Assembly (NCBI RefSeq): GCF_016808095.1
Contig: NC_068975.1
Coordinates: forward strand, 6,067,501 to 6,131,500
Direction: 5' to 3'
Source: Vigna angularis
Taxonomy: Eukaryota > Streptophyta > Magnoliopsida > Fabales > Fabaceae
DNA length: 64,000 bases
Positions within the stretch are counted from its first letter, which is position 1; each line of letters starts with the position of its first letter. This document shows, one piece after another, positions 1 through 9,695 of this stretch. The notes below the pieces were generated by a model, which was not told the DNA's origin, ran no database searches, and saw nothing but the letters and a program-made list of their open reading frames with translations. The translations under genes and the position numbers were made by a program.

Positions 1-829
1 TAACCTTTTTGTATAATGGATTGTTCGATCCTGAAATGAATTTTGTTTCTCAGACCTTTGGTGAAGGTGCATCCACAAATAGACCACCTCTATTTGCTGA
101 CTAAAACTATGCTTTTTGGAAAATCAGGATGCAAATCTTTATTGAGTCAGTAGACAAGGGTGTGTGGGATGCTACTCTCAATGGTCCATTTGAACCCACT
201 CATGTGATTAATGGAAAAACTGTTTTGAAAAATTTTTCTTAGTGGACTCGAGGAAAATAGGAGAGCATAGTATGATGTAAAAACATGAATTGTTATTGCC
301 TCTACTCTTACAATGGATGAAATTTCCAGGGTTTCCCAATGCAAGAGAGCTAAAGAAATGTGCGAAGTTCTTGAAGTTACACATGAGGGAACAAATGAAG
401 TCAAGAAGGCTAGAAAGAATTCCCTAGTGCAGGTGTACGAAATGTTTAGGATGAAAGCTGGAGAGACCACATATGATGTGCCGAAAAGGTTCACTCATAT
501 AGTCAACCACCTGATGGCTCTCGGCAAGGCCTTTGAAAAGGAGGAAATCAACATCAAAATTCTGAAAAACCTAAACAGAAGTTGACAACCAAAGGTAACT
601 GCAATATCTAAGTCAAAAGATTTAACTAACATGAATATGGCTACTTTGTTTGGCAAGCTCATGGAACACAAGTTAGAGCTTGGTAGATTGAGGGAAGAAG
701 AGGAGATTGAACAAAACCAATCGATTAAAACTCGTGTCTTTGCAAACATATTGTTGCAATGTGGTGTGATGAGTTTTTGAAGAGAAAATGTTTTCAAAAT
801 CTATTTAAGTGAAGTGCTTCATCGATTAC
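1..829 (+). pseudogene. Ty1/Copia gag remnant (DUF4219/UBN2 type)
   Basis: Conceptual translation in two frames resembles the capsid (gag) part of Copia polyproteins. The N-terminal DUF4219-like stretch (about 105-240, with an FWK..M core) is in one frame and the UBN2-like stretch (313-585, with a VTHEGT motif and MKAGE) is in another, so at least one frameshift separates them. A TAA lies at 102-104, and the 313-585 reading frame ends at a TGA although gag-like sequence continues to about 745. No protease or integrase follows in this copy. It lies outside the Copia element that starts at 830, so it belongs to an older insertion, truncated at both ends within what is visible. Certainly non-functional. 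Family recognition is from memory of the domains. Confidence 0.75.
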
Positions 830-1017
830 TGTTGTAATTAGAGAAAATATCTTTAGAATCTTCCTAATAAGAAGACATAGATATATAATCTTTTATTTTA
901 TTTTGTTTTCCTAGTTTTCCAATTTCCCTTTTTAGGAGAATTAGATTATTAAAAATAGAGGATATGAGAATGTATTTTTCATGATTGATAATAATAAAAT
1001 AAGTTTGATTTTCTACT
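830..1017 (+). repeat. 5' LTR of the Copia element
   Basis: Direct repeat of 9249-9437 with about 94% identity by eye. It starts with TG; the end is ACT instead of the usual CA. The end is fixed by two independent signs: the primer site starts at 1018, and the target duplication follows the matching base in the 3' copy. At 188 bp it is short for a Copia LTR but in range. Confidence 0.9.
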
Positions 1018-1030
1018 TGGTATCAAGAGC
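1018..1030 (+). promoter_or_regulatory. Primer binding site, initiator tRNA-Met type
   Basis: TGGTATCAAGAGC abuts the 5' LTR. The standard Copia site is TGGTATCAGAGC, complementary to the 3' end of initiator tRNA-Met; this copy has one extra A. Confidence 0.85.
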
Positions 1031-1587
1031 TTCCGATCTTGGAGCTCCGTTCCGCTATAAAGTCGTGCTGCTGCCGCTGTCCGACCATCGTTGTTGCTGC
1101 CATCGCCGATTGGGGTTATTGATAGGGCAGAAAGGTGTGCCCAACACCGGCGACCAGAAACGCCGTTGTGCATAGTCGCACCGCCGCCGATGTCCGACCA
1201 CCGTCGCTCCCGTCGTCGCCGGTTGGGGTCGCTGATAGGGCAGAAAGGTGCGCCCAACTCCGACGACCACAACGCTGGAAGTTGCTCCATGAAAGGATCC
1301 TCCACCGCCGGTGCGTGTATCCCACGCGCCCACCTCCAACGAGACCCAACCGCCGTCACCACCACAAAAAGGGTCGCTTGAGACTCCTAAGTGTGTTCCT
1401 AGGGTCGGTGATGACTCGTTTGGCCTACATTTGAGTATATCTGAGTTTTAAGTTCTGCTTGTTTTTTCTTAGTGTGACTCTGTCACCGCCACCGCCACAG
1501 ATAGAGTCGTCGGAGCCTCCTGAGTCTCTTCCTAGGGTTTGTGACGACCCGTTTGACCTTTTCTTGAGTAGATCTGAGCTTTAAGTT
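1031..1587 (+). other. Copia leader with two internal duplications, gag absent
   Basis: GC-rich leader unlike its AT-rich surroundings. Two direct duplications are visible. One is about 39 bp containing GATAGGGCAGAAAGGTG, at about 1110-1145 and 1222-1257. The other is about 99 bp, at 1380-1478 and 1513-1612. Several overlapping short reading frames exist on both strands because stop codons are rare in GC-rich DNA; none resembles a known protein. Where gag should lie there is no gag-like sequence. Confidence 0.6.
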
Positions 1588-2725
1588 TTGCTCCTTTTTT
1601 TCGGTGTGACTCATATGTCGTCATCGTCTTCGAGACTCCTGGTTACGTTTTACAGGATGTCTGAAGTAAAAATTATTCCTTTGAAAACAATGGATGAATC
1701 AATGAGTAAGCCTTTTGGATCATGTACTCTGTCCATAAAAGGTAAGATTTGCCTCAATATTGTTGATCGTGTGTCTCAATGTATTTGGATCCTTGATTCG
1801 GGTGCAACTGATCATATGACACGTTTTAGTGTGTCCTTCGACTCATATGGTAAAAGAAATAAAGAACAACTTATTACAGTTGCGAATGGTCAGGGTATAC
1901 CTATATGCGGCTCTGGGAATATAATTTTGGACTCATCTATTGTATTGAAGGATGTTTTACATGTTCCTCAATTAGCTAATAGTCTTATCTCTGTGCAAAA
2001 ACTAACAAAGGATTTAAATTGTTCAGTAACATTTTTTTCCAACTTATTGTGTTTTTCAGGACCTTGCCACGGGGAAGATAATTTTAACTACTAAGGAGCA
2101 AAGTGGCTTGTATTTTTTAGTATTTAATGACCAAAGCAACACAAAAATCATGAGTCAACAAGCTACATCTGAGATGTGGGCAAAATCTCAAATATGGTTA
2201 CATAATCAAAGGCTTGGGCATCCTTCATTTAGTCTTATCAAGTCCTTGTTTCCCCACTTGTTTACCAAAGATTCGGTTGAGTCTTTTAAATGTGATATTT
2301 GTCAATTGTTAAAACATCATCGTGCATCTTATCCTATTAGTCACAAAAAGAGTATTTCTCCATTTGATTTAATTCACTCTGATTTTTGGGGTCCTGTCAT
2401 AGATTCTATTTCTGGAGCCAAATGGTTCGTTACCTTTATTGACGATTGTACCCATGTCACGTGGACATACCTTATGAAAAATAAATCAGAAGTTTTTCAA
2501 ATTTTTGTTAATGTTTTCCATCTTGTCCAAAATCAATTTGGAAAAAATATCAAAAGAATCAAGTCTGATAATGGTACTGAATATGTGAATCATGAATTTC
2601 TCAATTTTTTGTCTCATAATGGTATTGTTCAGGAACTAACTTGTGTTAACACCCCTCAACAAAATGGGATTGCAGAAAGAAAGAATCATCATCTTCTTGA
2701 AGTAACTAGAGCTCTTATTTTTCAA
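1588..2725 (+). pseudogene. Copia protease and integrase core (broken)
   Basis: The first part (1588-2094) has the Copia aspartic protease signature LDSGATDHM at about 1794-1820. After a frameshift at about 2040-2060 the second part (2108-2737) has the GAG-pre-integrase zinc-finger-like region (LGHPS, then CDIC) and an rve integrase core. The DDE triad is visible in HSDFWGP, KSDNGTEY and GIAERKN. Homology stops abruptly just after the last Glu, in the ALIFQ segment, where the Gypsy block begins. The C-terminal integrase domain and reverse transcriptase are gone. In intact elements this polyprotein acts inside virus-like particles to process Gag and integrate cDNA; here it cannot. Confidence 0.88.
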
Positions 2726-3089
2726 CTTGTGGTTTAACTAGTTCATTTGTGTGATTATTGATTATCTTTGACTTGAATTTTAAATTTCTGTTTTTATTTT
2801 TTTTGTTTTTATTTTTTTTATTTTATTTTATTTTATTTTCTGTTTTTATTTTATCTTCTTATCTTTGAATCTTATATCTTTTTGTGCTAACCAATTTTTC
2901 TAGGGTTTTGCTTTCTTGTGTATGCAGGAAGCAATCCGAACTAGGAGCAAGAAAACTGCAGAACCTCTTCTTTAAGGTTTAGACGAGAGTAGACGGAGGA
3001 GAAGAATCCATACATCTAGAGAACTTTTTCCTTCTCCGGAAACTCTGTTTCAACCATCACCACAAGGTTCTGACCATAGCACTGAGAAT
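2726..3089 (+). other. Gypsy leader (after primer site)
   Basis: AT-rich leader with a TTTTATTTTATTT tract at about 2790-2850, ending at the gag ATG at 3090. I see no LTR or PBS at its left edge; it runs straight out of the Copia integrase sequence. Confidence 0.5.
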
Positions 3090-4750
3090 ATGGAGAATAA
3101 TAATGCCAGAAGAACTCTTGCAGATTACACTAATATAGCTGGACCTCAGCATTTCAATAGCATAGCAAGACCAAGAGTCAATGCAGCCAACATGGAGGTG
3201 AAACCAACATTAATCCAACTGGTGAAGAGTAATCAATTTAATGGGTTGTCTCACGAAATCCCATATGAGCACCTCACAACTTTTAATGAGATCTGCAACA
3301 CGGTGAAAATAAATGGGGTGCCGGACGAAGCAATCAAACTTAGCTTGTTTCCATTCTCATTAGGAGGCAACGCTAAACTTTGGTTAAATTCTTTTCCAGA
3401 AGGAAGCTTTACAGAGTGGGAAGCTTTACAGAGTGGGAAGCAGTGGTGACAAAGTTCCTAAACAAATACTTTCCACAATCAAAGGTAAATAAAGGAAAGC
3501 AAGAGATTTCATCATTCAGGCAAGGCATGGAGGAATCACTGGGTCATGCATGGGACAGATATAAAAGCTTATTACGAAAGACTCCCACGCATGGATTTGA
3601 AGAAGTGGAAGTAGTTCTAATCTTCCTTGGAGGTCTTGGTTCACAAACCAAGATGATGCTTGACACCTTAGAAGGAGGAAATATCAAATGGAAAACTCCA
3701 GAGGAAGCTACAGAAATCATTGAAAATATGGCTACTAGTGACAATGAGCTAAACAGTGAAAGAGGAGCTCTTATTCAACAAAAAGGAGTTCTACAGCTAC
3801 AAACAAATGATGCCTTTCTAGCACAGAATAAGATACTAACTCAACAACTAGAGACTCTTACAAAAACACTTGCATAATTGCCAAAAGAGTTAAAGACTGT
3901 TGCACAGGTTCAATCACAGTTGTGTGAATTATGTGGGGGTGACCATATCAATGGTCAATGTGCCTTTCCAACAGAAGCCTTAGAGGATGCTAACTTCATG
4001 GCCAATCAATACCATCAGGGGAATTTCAATCGAGGGTGGAAACCACACCCAAGCATTGGTCAAGGACAAATTGGGCAAGCTGGGCAATTTAACAAGCAAC
4101 AACAACAACCAACCTTATGGCAACAGATTTCTATACTTAATGAAAGGTCAATAAGGATGGAAGAAACTCTTCATCAGTTCATACAGAAAACTGAATCTAC
4201 TCAAAAGAGCACTGAAGCTGCTATCAAGAATTTGGAGATTCAGATGGGTCAAATTACTAAGCAGTTGGAAGAGAGGCCAGATAAAAATTTTAGGGCTAAT
4301 ACTAAGGTTAACCCCAGGGAAGAATGTAAAGTGTTGGAGAGTACAAATGATGAGACAATTGAGTTAGAAAAAGGAGAGACAGAAAAAGAAGAGAGAGAAA
4401 AGAGAGAAAAAGAAAAAGAAGAGAGAAAAGAGAAAGGAGAAAGAAGAGAGATAAAGAGTAAAGATATTTTTCCTTTTCCAATAAATCAAGAGAAACAATT
4501 TGATTTTACAGAATTATTCAAGATGGTGGACAATGATGCACCTTGGAAGGAGATATTAGAACAAATTGCAGTTTATACTAAATCTGAGGAAGAAGTCTCT
4601 ACAAAGAAAAGACGTAGAGATGATGATACAAAGAAGTATAAAGCTATTAAAAATGAGTCATTCCCTCCAAAAGCAAAAGATCCAGGAGGCTTTTCCATTC
4701 CTTGTACCATAGGGAAGAAAAGGATTAAAAAAGCTTTACTTGATAAGTGT
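3090..4750 (+). pseudogene. Athila-like gag (capsid plus zinc knuckle), three lesions
   Basis: The ATG at 3090 opens a gag with the Retrotrans_gag capsid core; the LFPFSLGGNAKLWLNS segment near 3349-3396 is typical of Athila-type Gag. A 17-bp tandem duplication (unit GAAGCTTTACAGAGTGG, about 3403-3436) throws the frame, so the rest reads in the frame open from 3380. An in-frame TAA sits at 3875-3877. Beyond it is a CCHC-like knuckle, CELCGGDHINGQC at about 3923-3961, then a Gln-rich stretch, a long Lys/Glu-rich coiled-coil-like region (about 4320-4460) and the start of the protease domain. Gag would package element RNA. This copy cannot make full-length Gag. Confidence 0.8.
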
Positions 4751-5072
4751 TAACTTGATACCTTATTCTTTACTGGAGCAGATCGGTGATGTGGATGTGA
4801 AGCCTACAAAGGTTAACTTAGTAATGGCAGATGGATCTTCAAAGGAAACCTATGGAATAGCAGAGGATATTATAGTTTGTGTAGGCAAACTCCAGTTCTT
4901 GGTAGACTTTGTGGTAATGGAGATGGAGACTGAAAAGATACCCATTATTCTTGGAAGAGCGTTTATGAAAACGACCAAAGCCATCATTAATGTGAACAAG
5001 GGTATAGTGGTGCTCCAAGACCGAGAGGAAAGAGTTGTTGTAGATGTCTTCAAAGAAGAGAGGCAGATGTAG
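4680..5072 (+). pseudogene. Retropepsin-like protease, active site deleted
   Basis: Sequence before 4740 (IPCTIGKKRIKKALLD) leads into the protease domain. The frame then shifts and the domain continues from 4740 (VNLIPYSLLEQIG, then MADGSS, PIILGRAF, ending in VVLQD). The bases that should encode the catalytic Asp-Ser/Thr-Gly-Ala loop are missing at about 4743-4748: the sequence passes from the LLD codons straight to the codons for the strand after the loop. A small deletion thus removed the active site and caused the frameshift. Identification rests on the family layout around the flap and the ILGR motif. Confidence 0.75.
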
Positions 5073-5114
5073 GAGGAAGAAGCTAGTCATAAAGCTGCAT
5101 ATCAAGATGCACTC

Positions 5115-5378
5115 ATGACTAGTCCTGAAGATGAAAAGCCCAAGGTTAAAGGTAAACATTGTTTGTTGTTTCAGGTACAGGAAGGAGAAAAGATTGGAAG
5201 AGGAACAAAAGTTCCTGATGATTGGATGAAAGAACGATTCCAACTTGGTACACCTGTGAGATTCAAAAACAAGTTGTGGGTTGTGAAAGGCTACAAAGAA
5301 AAGGAGATGATAGAGATAGAGTCTCCATATTCTAGAAGAGTCAAAATAGTACACCGGAAGCAGTTGAGGAGTTGGTAG
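5115..5378 (+). pseudogene. Short C-terminal reading frame of the Gypsy element, function unknown
   Basis: 87 codons, Lys/Glu-rich, ending VHRKQLRSW. It starts 43 bp after the protease frame closes and just before the element's 3' non-coding region. It takes the place where reverse transcriptase and integrase would be in an autonomous Athila. I recognise no domain. It could be a residual polyprotein tail or an element-specific reading frame. The upstream lesions mean it could not be made as part of a polyprotein from this copy. Confidence 0.4.
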
Positions 5379-7390
5379 GATAAGGACATCAACCATGAAG
5401 AAGGAACTTGAACTTTATTGGGTCAAGCTAGTGACGTTAAAAGAGCGCTTGCTGGAAGGCAACCCAGTGATTTAATAACTTTTAATTTTTGGTTTGGTGA
5501 TATAATTTTGAACTTTTGGGTATTTTTGTTTTTGTTATAAGTTTGTTACAAGGTTTACATCTACTGATGGATGTTAGGCGGAAGAGTATCTACTGAAGGA
5601 TACTATGTTTGTATACACTTACTGATGGGTGTTGGTAAGAAAGATTTGCATCTACTGAAGGGTGCTGGAGGATTTTGGGTCAGGCTCGTGACGTTAAACA
5701 AGCGCTACCTGGGAGGCAACCCAGTTGATTGATTTTATCTGTATTGTTTGTTTTGATTCTGCTTTAGTTGCATGATAGGGATTGAATGTTTGAGTGATCT
5801 GAGAACTTAATTGCAAGGAGCAAGTCAGGGGCATGAGTAGAAGGCACCTAGGGTAAGCTAGGAAGAAGAAAAGCACAACACGAAAGTGTCGTTGAGCGGC
5901 AAATTGCTGCTGAGCGGTGGTATCGTAAAAGGGGCTTAGGTTGCCCTTAGCGGAACCCGAGCCCATTAAGGTATTTTTATACTCTAAGTCACGCTTTGGC
6001 CTCTATTTTCAGATTATTCTCTGCACACACACTCCAAAACACTTTTCCAAAGGTTCTCTACATTTTTCCTTTCATTCCTCATTAGAAAATCTCCCTTCCA
6101 CTCACTTTCTCACTAGTTTTCCATCTATGTTTGGGGTTGGGAGAGAGCATCATTGATGGGGCTGAGTTTTCCAAAACATTAGAGCAGGATTTGTTTTATC
6201 AATCACTTTTGTTTTTAGAATAGGGTTTGATGTACTCAATTGGAAACTTTGTCTGTTATGATGGTTTGCTTATGATTGTGATTGTTTGATAAGTAATGCT
6301 TGATGATGCTTTGAGATTGATTGATGATTGAGATGTGCACATTACATGTTTATACAGGTGGTTCACAAGCTTTGTGAACAAATGCATGATGTTGTGATTG
6401 TGATATTAAGTAGGATGTGTATGTCAAATGTGAATGAGCTTATATGTGAGGTTTTGAGCTCCAGAGTTTGTGTAGATGAATGTTATTACTTTGGAAGCAT
6501 GAATAACTTTGCCCAGGTTTTCTATGATTGAATCAATTGCTTGTTTTGCATCATATGATCAAGGTCATTTGTTGGTAACCCTTTTATTAGCCAAATTCAT
6601 GAATGTAGCCCACTAAAAGAGAACATTATGTGTTCTATCCTTTGAACCCTTAGCCTTGAACATGATTTGAAAACCCTTTTTGAAAAGCTTTACCTTGAGT
6701 TAAGATGAGAATATTATGTGGTATTGATAAATGTTCAACTTTGGGGTAGTTGGAAAATAGAAAAGGAAAATTGAAAGCATTGAGCTAAAAGCTAAGAACT
6801 AAGTATGTGAAAAGAAAAAGAAAAAGAGAAAGAAAAGAGAAGAAAAAGCAAAGCTCAATGAAAAAGAAAGTTGGGAATAAGTAAGAATGGTTGTGTTTAT
6901 ATGATTCTCATAACTCAAGGGTTTTGTGATCTAGAAAAACCAATTTTCTTGTTAGCCCAGCCACATTATAAGCCATAGAAAAGTCCTTGTGATGATGCAT
7001 GCTTGTGAATGTATTTCATTGTGGTTAAATGAAAGGCAAAGTCAATTCATGTGACATTGTGATAGTAGAGTGAATGAGTGATTACCTCTTATACACTTGT
7101 GTTTGAGTGAAACACTTTACCTAGTGAGAAAATATTCCATGAGCACATGAACATCCATGCTTAGTTGATTGATCATTCATGAAAAATAGCATTTGTTGGA
7201 TATTAAGTGACTTTGTGAACACCAAAGCATGTGCATGTCTTGATTGAAATCTTTGTCATAAGTTGAATAGAAGTTTGTACTTATCTTGAAAAGAGAACTT
7301 TTGAATGGAGTGAACCATTGTATGGATTGGTAGAAGATTGAGTTACATCTTGTTTGCTTGAGGACAAGCAAAGTTCTAAGTTTGGGGTTG
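5379..7390 (+). other. Gypsy 3' non-coding region and polypurine tract
   Basis: About 2 kb with no coherent coding. Two copies of an Athila-type motif occur: GTGACGTTAAAAGAGCGCT near 5430 and GTGACGTTAAACAAGCGCT near 5687, each followed by GGAAGGCAACCCAG or GGGAGGCAACCCAG. Short runs of (C/T)GCTGAGCGG-type sequence occur near 5890-5930 and again in the LTR at 7640-7770. The region closes with AAGTTTGGGGTTG (about 7378-7390), the polypurine tract before the LTR. A few reading frames of 60-70 codons occur by chance in AT-rich DNA. Confidence 0.65.
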
Positions 7391-8654
7391 TGATAACAAT
7401 TGAAAATTTGTTATTTTCATGCTTAAAATTGATACTAAAAGCAACCTCTAACACTCAGAAACTAGCTTGAAATCATGCTTTTGGTTATATTTTCATAAAT
7501 AAGAGAGCTGGACATGTTTATGCTTGATTTCAGTGTTTTATGCAGGTTTTAAGGTGAATTTGGTGAAAGAAGTAAAGAAGGATAGAGATGGAATCAGAAA
7601 AGACATCAAAAAGTGCAAAAGGAGAGGTCGCAACTACCGCTCAGCGGCAGTTTACCGTTGAGCGGCACTCAGAAACCCACATTGGATCCGCTGAGGGGCG
7701 AAAAGGCCACTGAGGGGAAGAAAACAACTCACACACTTACCGCTGACCGGTAGTTTACCGCTGAGCAGCACTATTTTGGGCTTGGGCCTAATTTTCTGTA
7801 TCTTTTAGAATATTATATAAGCTTTAGGACGTCCTAGGGTTTGTATCTTTGGTTGGGAGGAAGCAGAAATACACTTTTCACCCTTTGGGGTAGATTGGGA
7901 GATGGTGACAGCTCTCCTCTTCTCTTTCTAGGGTTTTTCTATCTCTTTCATTCTTTCATTATTGTTCATCTAGTTTCACCATGAATATAGTGAACTAAAC
8001 TTTGTATTGTTGTTGGGGAATCAATGTAGTCTTGTGAAACTCTCATATATGGAATTTGTTCTAACATCTTATTTTAAGACTTATGCTTTCTTTCATCATT
8101 AGTTAGGGTTTTTCCTCTTTGCTTAAAGCTTGCATTGTTTAACTCATTCATTGCCATGATTATTGATTTTGTCGATATGGGAACGTACGGGGAAATCTAG
8201 ATCCGGGGAATTTCTCCCAATAGCATATTGGTTGCCTTTAAGCTTCTGCACTTCAGAATTAATTACTAGGAATGCTAGGAATTATATGAACTCGTAATTA
8301 AGGATAGGCCTTCTTGCAAGGTGATTTAGAGAGTGACATTAGCATTGATGAAAAGAATGATGAATTCCAAAAGTATATGAGAGTGGATAAGATGAAATTG
8401 ATAACCCCAACAACATACTCATCCATCTAATTCATTAAAGTGTTTGTATTCGTCTTTTCCATTGATCAAATTCATGCATACATGTTTAATTATTATCTCT
8501 TGCATTTAAAACCTACAATCAATTGTAAACAAGTCTTAAATAATCAACAAATTATATAGCTAACTAGGTCGTGAGTCATTTGGGAGAACGATACTTGGTC
8601 TTACCGAGTTTTATTACTTGATACGATTTGGTCACACTTGCCGATTGTTAAACA
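7391..8654 (+). repeat. Single LTR of the permuted Athila-like element
   Basis: Starts TGATAACAATTG directly after the purine tract and ends GTTAAACA before a primer-site start. Its 3' part (ACGATACTTGGTCTTACCGAG, split over 8589-8609, then TTATTACTTGATACGATTTG) matches the 3' part of the solo LTR at 52023-53174, which has confirmed boundaries; this supports both ends. Length is 1264 bp. No second copy exists at the left end of the element. Confidence 0.75.
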
Positions 8655-8669
8655 AGTTTTTGGCGCCGC
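8655..8669 (+). promoter_or_regulatory. Truncated tRNA-Asp-type primer binding site after the LTR
   Basis: AGTTTTTGGCGCCGC: the TGGCGCCG core matches the start of the Athila primer site (complement of the tRNA-Asp 3' end), then the match stops and Copia-derived sequence begins. A PBS belongs after a 5' LTR, so its presence at the right end marks the permutation. Confidence 0.7.
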
Positions 8670-8675
8670 TTTTCG

Positions 8676-9235
8676 GTGTTCATAAATTTGTCATCACTCT
8701 CCAATACTTAAAGTCAAGTCTAGGAAATGGGCTATTATTCAAAAGAGAAGACACATTGACTATGAAGATATATATTGATGCTGACTATGCAGGTTCAATT
8801 ACTAACAGAAAATCTACTTATGGGTATTGTGTATTTCTTAGAGATAATCTTGTAACATGGAGAAGCAAAAAGCAAGATAGAGTATCTCGTTCTAGTGCAG
8901 AAGCTGAATTTTGAGCCCTTGTTCAAGGAATGTGTGAAGGACTCTGAATGAAAATCATTTTGGATGATCTTAAAGTCAAAGTGGAGAACCCGGTGCAACT
9001 ACACTGTGACAATAAGTCTGCAATGAGCATAGCCCATAATCCAGTACAACATGATAGAACCAAACACATTGAAATTAACAAACATTTCATCAAAGATAAT
9101 CTTGACAGAGGATTTGGGATTACAACTCATGTTCCTACAGAACTTCAAATAGCAGATATTTTTACAAAAGGGCTTCCTCCGGGTAGATTTCAAGATCTTG
9201 TAGGCAAGTTGGGAATGATTGATATTCATTTATAA
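8676..9235 (+). pseudogene. Copia RNase H (broken)
   Basis: Resumes Copia homology after the Gypsy block. It has DADYAGS (about 8778-8798), KSTYGYC, WRSKKQ, SSAEAEF, then LHCDNKSA, KHIEINKHFI and ADIFTKGLP, the standard Copia RNase H and C-terminal order. In-frame TGAs occur at 8912-8914 and 8945-8947. It ends at a TAA shortly before the purine tract (GAGGGGGAG, about 9240-9248) and the 3' LTR. Confidence 0.88.
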
Positions 9236-9248
9236 ACTTGAGGGGGAG

Positions 9249-9437
9249 TGTTGTGATTAAAGAAAATATCTTTAGAATCTTCCTAATTAAAAAATATAGA
9301 TATATAATCTTTTATTTTATTTTGTTTTCCTAGTTTTTCCTATTTCCCTTTTTAGGAGAATTAGATTATTATAAATAGAGGATATGAGAATGTATTTTTC
9401 ATGATTGAGAATAATAAAATAAGTCTTATTTTCTACT
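9249..9437 (+). repeat. 3' LTR of the Copia element
   Basis: Direct repeat of 830-1017, preceded by a purine tract and followed by the target duplication ATTAC (9438-9442). Confidence 0.9.
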
Positions 9438-9442
9438 ATTAC

Positions 9443-9695
9443 ACTGGTTATGTAATCAATTAAGTCTGTCATAATTTGAAAATTGTTTTCAAGGTTAGTC
9501 ATATCTGAAATAACGGTCATATTTTTAAATATGTTTTACTAACATTTATTGAAAATCGATTACATTAATTGTACATTCAAATGGAAATGTGTTAGTTGTA
9601 ATTCTGTTACATTTGCTACTAATGTAACCAATTACATTACTGACGTAATCGATTGTTTTGCGTTTGTCATAGGAAAACTATAAATTGACGTATTA
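9443..9695. other. LTR-like fragment rich in AATCGATTAC motifs
   Basis: Contains AATCAATTAAG, AATCGATTACATTAATTG, CCAATTACATTACTG and GTAATCGATTG. The Copia element integrated in this kind of sequence: the left flank ends ATCGATTAC. The same motif family recurs at 10500-10870 and 51600-51960. I take it as an old LTR remnant; no coding sequence. Confidence 0.5.

Larger units (their letters stand above)
2726..8675 (+). mobile_element. Athila-like gag-protease-only Gypsy element, circularly permuted
   Basis: The block between Copia integrase and Copia RNase H is a Gypsy element of the Athila/Diaspora kind. In order it holds the end of a leader, gag, a protease-like domain, a short C-terminal reading frame, a long 3' non-coding region with characteristic motifs, a purine tract, one LTR (7391-8654) and the start of a tRNA-Asp-type primer site (8661-8668). 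There is no 5' LTR, and the primer site follows the only LTR at the far right. That order is internal-LTR-PBS rather than LTR-PBS-internal-LTR. No reverse transcriptase, RNase H or integrase of its own is present, as in described gag-only non-autonomous elements (Diaspora in soybean, TR-GAG elements). Confidence 0.75.
830..9437 (+). mobile_element. Copia LTR retrotransposon, 8.6 kb, chimeric interior
   Basis: Near-identical terminal repeats lie at 830-1017 and 9249-9437, each starting TGTTGT and ending TTCTACT. They are bounded by a perfect 5-bp target duplication ATTAC (825-829 and 9438-9442). A tRNA-Met-type primer site directly follows the 5' LTR and a purine tract precedes the 3' LTR. Inside, in order, are a leader, Copia protease and integrase core (1588-2725), a foreign Gypsy block (2726-8675), and Copia RNase H (8676-9235). 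The rest of integrase and all of reverse transcriptase are missing. I count about 12 differences over 188 aligned LTR bases, an old insertion of roughly 2-2.5 My if 1.3e-8 substitutions per site per year applies. The element is dead. Confidence 0.9.

Noticed and set aside
979..1434. Cluster of overlapping frames on both strands in the GC-rich Copia leader, looking like genes or rDNA
   Set aside because: High GC content alone removes stops in all frames. No rRNA core motif and no protein domain; internal duplications explain the repeated phrases.
4839..5396. Long minus-strand open frame (185 codons) across the Gypsy protease and C-terminal region
   Set aside because: It is the shadow of the plus-strand Gypsy coding sequence: purine-rich coding DNA read backwards lacks stops. 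No recognisable domain.
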